This document shows positions 62,069 to 64,000 of a DNA stretch of 64,000 nt, piece by piece. Each line of letters opens with the position of its first letter. Positions within the stretch are counted from its first letter, which is position 1. A program made the translations under genes and the position numbers. Below the pieces are notes generated by a model that worked only from the letters and a program-made list of their open reading frames with translations, did no database searches and was not told the origin of the DNA. Location: positions 124,001 to 188,000 of the forward strand of contig DISW01000019.1 of the NCBI GenBank assembly GCA_002422605.1, written 5' to 3'. Source of the DNA: Bacteriovoracaceae bacterium UBA6200. GTDB taxonomy: Bacteria; Bdellovibrionota; Bacteriovoracia; Bacteriovoracales; Bacteriovoracaceae.

Positions 62069-63178
62069 TTAGTACTCCGATGCTTTAAAGGACGTTCTAT
62101 ATAATGGTTTAGGGACAACACAATTCGCAATTTTATGCTGTTTCATAAATTGAATATGGTTTCTTGCCACACAATTAGGTAGGAAATTACAGCTTGAACA
62201 ATGAGGTAAGGTCATAGCGTGTTGATACTGCTCGATCGCCAGTTCTTCTTTCTTTCTAAAGACGTCTGACATATAAAAACGCCCATCTTTCTGGGGCTTA
62301 ATCTCAAGTTCATTTGTTGTAAGTGGTACAAACTCATACAGGAATGGGGCAACATAGAGTTTGCCTTTAGTATAAGTCAGGGCATGAAAAGTATCGCCTC
62401 CAAAATAGATATCAACCATATTCAAGAAGACATTCCTAATGGTGTTGTCATTAACTTGATTCTGCAAAAGATCACTGATCATTTTACATTGCTTTTCAAT
62501 CATTTTGGAATTGGTCGCTCGTGCGAAAGACGGATTGATCTTAAACTTAGATCCATAATCCCTTTTAATCATCATATTGAGTTCATCAATGCTCACTCGA
62601 TCAAACATTTCAGGGTAGAAGTTTGCGATAAAGAAAATATTAACCTGTTTCTTTAGGCGAACATCGATGTTCTTGATAATTTCCAGGTTCCGGTCGAAAT
62701 GATCAAGATAGGTACGATCGTTATCAATGTATTTATCAATATCTATCACAACAAAAAGTTCAAATCTCTTACCGTAAGGCGCCATCATACCCATTAGCTT
62801 ATCCACTCGACGTTTGAGCTCTTCATAGGGAGTTAACATGGTTGATGTGAATGTTAGAGCGGCATATTGCTCAATAAGCTTATCAAATAATGGCTCATCC
62901 ACGAGCTGATCAAAATTCACGGCATCGAATATATCAGTGGGTCCCAGGAACAGTTCGTTGGCCTCAATACCCTGATCTTTAAATTCCTGAGTTAGACGAT
63001 GAATGTTCTCAAGGTCATGAGTAGTAAACTTGTTTTTAGTATTAACGAAACAGCCTGGGCAGTCCATCTCGCAGCCATCCAAGGCATCGAAAATGATGTC
63101 CAATTCAAGTGTCGGAGTAAATTGTAACGGTTTAGTCCCACTTACATGCTTTCGATAAGCATCAAACTGCACGCCCAT
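62069..63178 (-). CDS. Radical SAM protein with C-terminal SPASM-like cluster (paralogue 2), 369 aa
   Basis: C-x3-C-x2-C at Cys36/40/43 ('DGCEMDCPGCFVNT'). The next loop 'NELFLGPTDIFDAVN' parallels 'EIVLAPTEFFSAKN' of paralogue 1. The C-terminal cluster is 'CSSCNFLPNCVARNHIQFM' and 'ANCVVP'. The ATG at 63178 has GGAG 6 bases upstream; the ATG at 63190 has none. It overlaps the stop of paralogue 3 by 17 bases and its own stop is one base from paralogue 1, so translation is coupled along the array. Confidence 0.85.
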   Translation of the reverse strand: MGVQFDAYRKHVSGTKPLQFTPTLELDIIFDALDGCEMDCPGCFVNTKNKFTTHDLENIHRLTQEFKDQGIEANELFLGPTDIFDAVNFDQLVDEPLFDKLIEQYAALTFTSTMLTPYEELKRRVDKLMGMMAPYGKRFELFVVIDIDKYIDNDRTYLDHFDRNLEIIKNIDVRLKKQVNIFFIANFYPEMFDRVSIDELNMMIKRDYGSKFKINPSFARATNSKMIEKQCKMISDLLQNQVNDNTIRNVFLNMVDIYFGGDTFHALTYTKGKLYVAPFLYEFVPLTTNELEIKPQKDGRFYMSDVFRKKEELAIEQYQHAMTLPHCSSCNFLPNCVARNHIQFMKQHKIANCVVPKPLYRTSFKASEY

Positions 63179-64000
63179 GTATGGCTCCATTTCCTAGGCC
63201 TAAAAAACAATCTTTAATATTGTTGGCCTCCATAAAAGTTAAGACATTTTTATAACTGCACGACACTAGGAATTCACAACCATCACAATGAGTTGTCTTA
63301 GCAGCATATTCCATTTGTTTAACGACATATTCCTCTTTAGCTGTAGTGAGATCTGATAATGAATACTCTTCGGCTTTTTTAGGAATTAAGTAGGTACTGT
63401 CATAAGAGAAAACATTCTCATAAATAAAAGGGCAGATATAAAAGCTCCCGGCACGGAAATTGACCACCAGGTTATTGATGCCACTGTGGGCTTTATTTAG
63501 CATGGTATAGGTAAAGGCTTGAGCATCATGCTTAAAATTATCCTTAATGGTATCCATCCAGAACTGCAGATTCTCTTTTTGGTCGCGATGCCTAATCCGC
63601 AAGATAGAAGGATTAAATTCAAGTATAGTATCGAATTCGGCCTTAATTTCCTGGGCAAGGCGACTTAAATTATTCGAATCATATTTTATGAGGTTTGAAG
63701 GGTGGATATTAATCTGGAAGGCCGGATCAAACTCAAGTCCTGATTCTTTTAAGACTTCCCATTTCGTTTTGATATTGGAGATGTAATTTGGATCTCCCAG
63801 GAACTCATCAATGTCTGTTGCTATGAGCAGGTCAATATCGAGATGGCCTACTTCTTCTTCTAAAATCCTAAGTTTTTCTCTCATATCATCAGTGCTTGCT
63901 TTCAAGGTAGAGAGCATGACAAATTTTGTCTCTGGATTTTTGAAGAGACGTTTGAAGTCAGGATGGCGAATGACATCCTGAGTATTTTTGGCACTAAAAA
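63162..64000 (-). CDS. Radical SAM protein (paralogue 3), 5' part outside the window
   Basis: The open frame continues without a start to position 64000; the first visible residues 'SAKNTQDVIRHPDFKRLF' align with 'SAKNTEEVLLHPTFHKIM' of paralogue 1. So this is a third copy, and its N-terminal cysteine motif lies beyond the window. The C-terminal cluster is 'CDGCEFLVSCSYKNVLTFM' and 'KDCFLG', again C-x2-C-x5-C. The Met codon at 63917 is internal, not the start. A longer array may continue upstream. Confidence 0.8.
   Translation of the reverse strand, partial: FSAKNTQDVIRHPDFKRLFKNPETKFVMLSTLKASTDDMREKLRILEEEVGHLDIDLLIATDIDEFLGDPNYISNIKTKWEVLKESGLEFDPAFQINIHPSNLIKYDSNNLSRLAQEIKAEFDTILEFNPSILRIRHRDQKENLQFWMDTIKDNFKHDAQAFTYTMLNKAHSGINNLVVNFRAGSFYICPFIYENVFSYDSTYLIPKKAEEYSLSDLTTAKEEYVVKQMEYAAKTTHCDGCEFLVSCSYKNVLTFMEANNIKDCFLGLGNGAIHGRAV

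Overview
The window looks like a chromosomal segment of a Gram-negative, flagellated bacterium of the Bdellovibrionota, most likely a Bacteriovorax/Peredibacter-type predatory or predator-related member of the Bacteriovoracales. This placement is an inference from low G+C by eye, dense short-spaced operons, two tandem flagellins, many secreted proteins without recognisable relatives, and the mixture of housekeeping genes. No rRNA, tRNA, CRISPR array, insertion sequence or prophage was seen.

Layout. 1-9.7 kb is mostly minus strand: the start of an acyl-CoA synthetase, a peptide-binding lipoprotein coupled to alaS, two exported proteins (one with a possible Cys-His-Asp triad), then recA, a hairpin terminator, recX and pgpA. 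A plus-strand gene at 9.7 kb encodes a protein with the motif order of RelA/SpoT nucleotide synthetases. From 15.6 down to 10.9 kb runs a minus-strand operon with greA, recG, an FHA protein and a hydrolase. A UbiB-type kinase and a GNAT protein follow. 18.5-20.5 kb holds two flagellin genes, the first behind a sigma-28-like promoter. A 6S RNA gene lies on the minus strand at 22.1 kb with a consensus -10 box.

22.4-30.4 kb is a complete-looking Tad/Flp pilus operon: five proteins with class III prepilin signals (G|QxxxE), a prepilin peptidase, CpaB, the secretin CpaC, one polypeptide that fuses a TadZ/CpaE-like MinD ATPase to the TadA/CpaF motor, and TadB but no TadC. It starts with a near-perfect sigma-28 (FliA) promoter, which suggests it is switched on with late flagellar genes. 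Directly downstream is a secreted YD-repeat (Rhs-like) protein with a second sigma-28-like promoter, followed by three tiny secreted peptides sharing a C-I-x-x-[NQ] motif and a basic, Ser-rich tail. Two of these peptides have their own sigma-54 (-24/-12) promoter, and all three are followed by a hairpin. This surface module is one of the two least explained systems here.

33-38 kb holds membrane proteins, a CheY/CheX-like pair and lon. 38-47.9 kb is a plus-strand run: glmU, glmS, a UvrD/PcrA helicase, an AsmA-like protein, mtnA, a Ppx/GppA phosphatase and a lone cyclic-nucleotide-binding domain. A stand-alone FliG-C-like protein and a coiled-coil protein face it. A thiolase and a membrane protein with a cytoplasmic HTH-like segment follow.

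53.1-60 kb encodes a cytochrome bc complex: Rieske protein, split cytochrome b and a 947-residue octaheme cytochrome c with a membrane anchor and a long coiled coil, preceded by a HEAT-repeat membrane protein. 60-64 kb contains a convergent cluster of four radical-SAM-type proteins, three of them tandem overlapping paralogues running off the window end, and one with an unusual C-x6-C-x3-C cysteine motif. This is the second strong candidate for an undescribed system.
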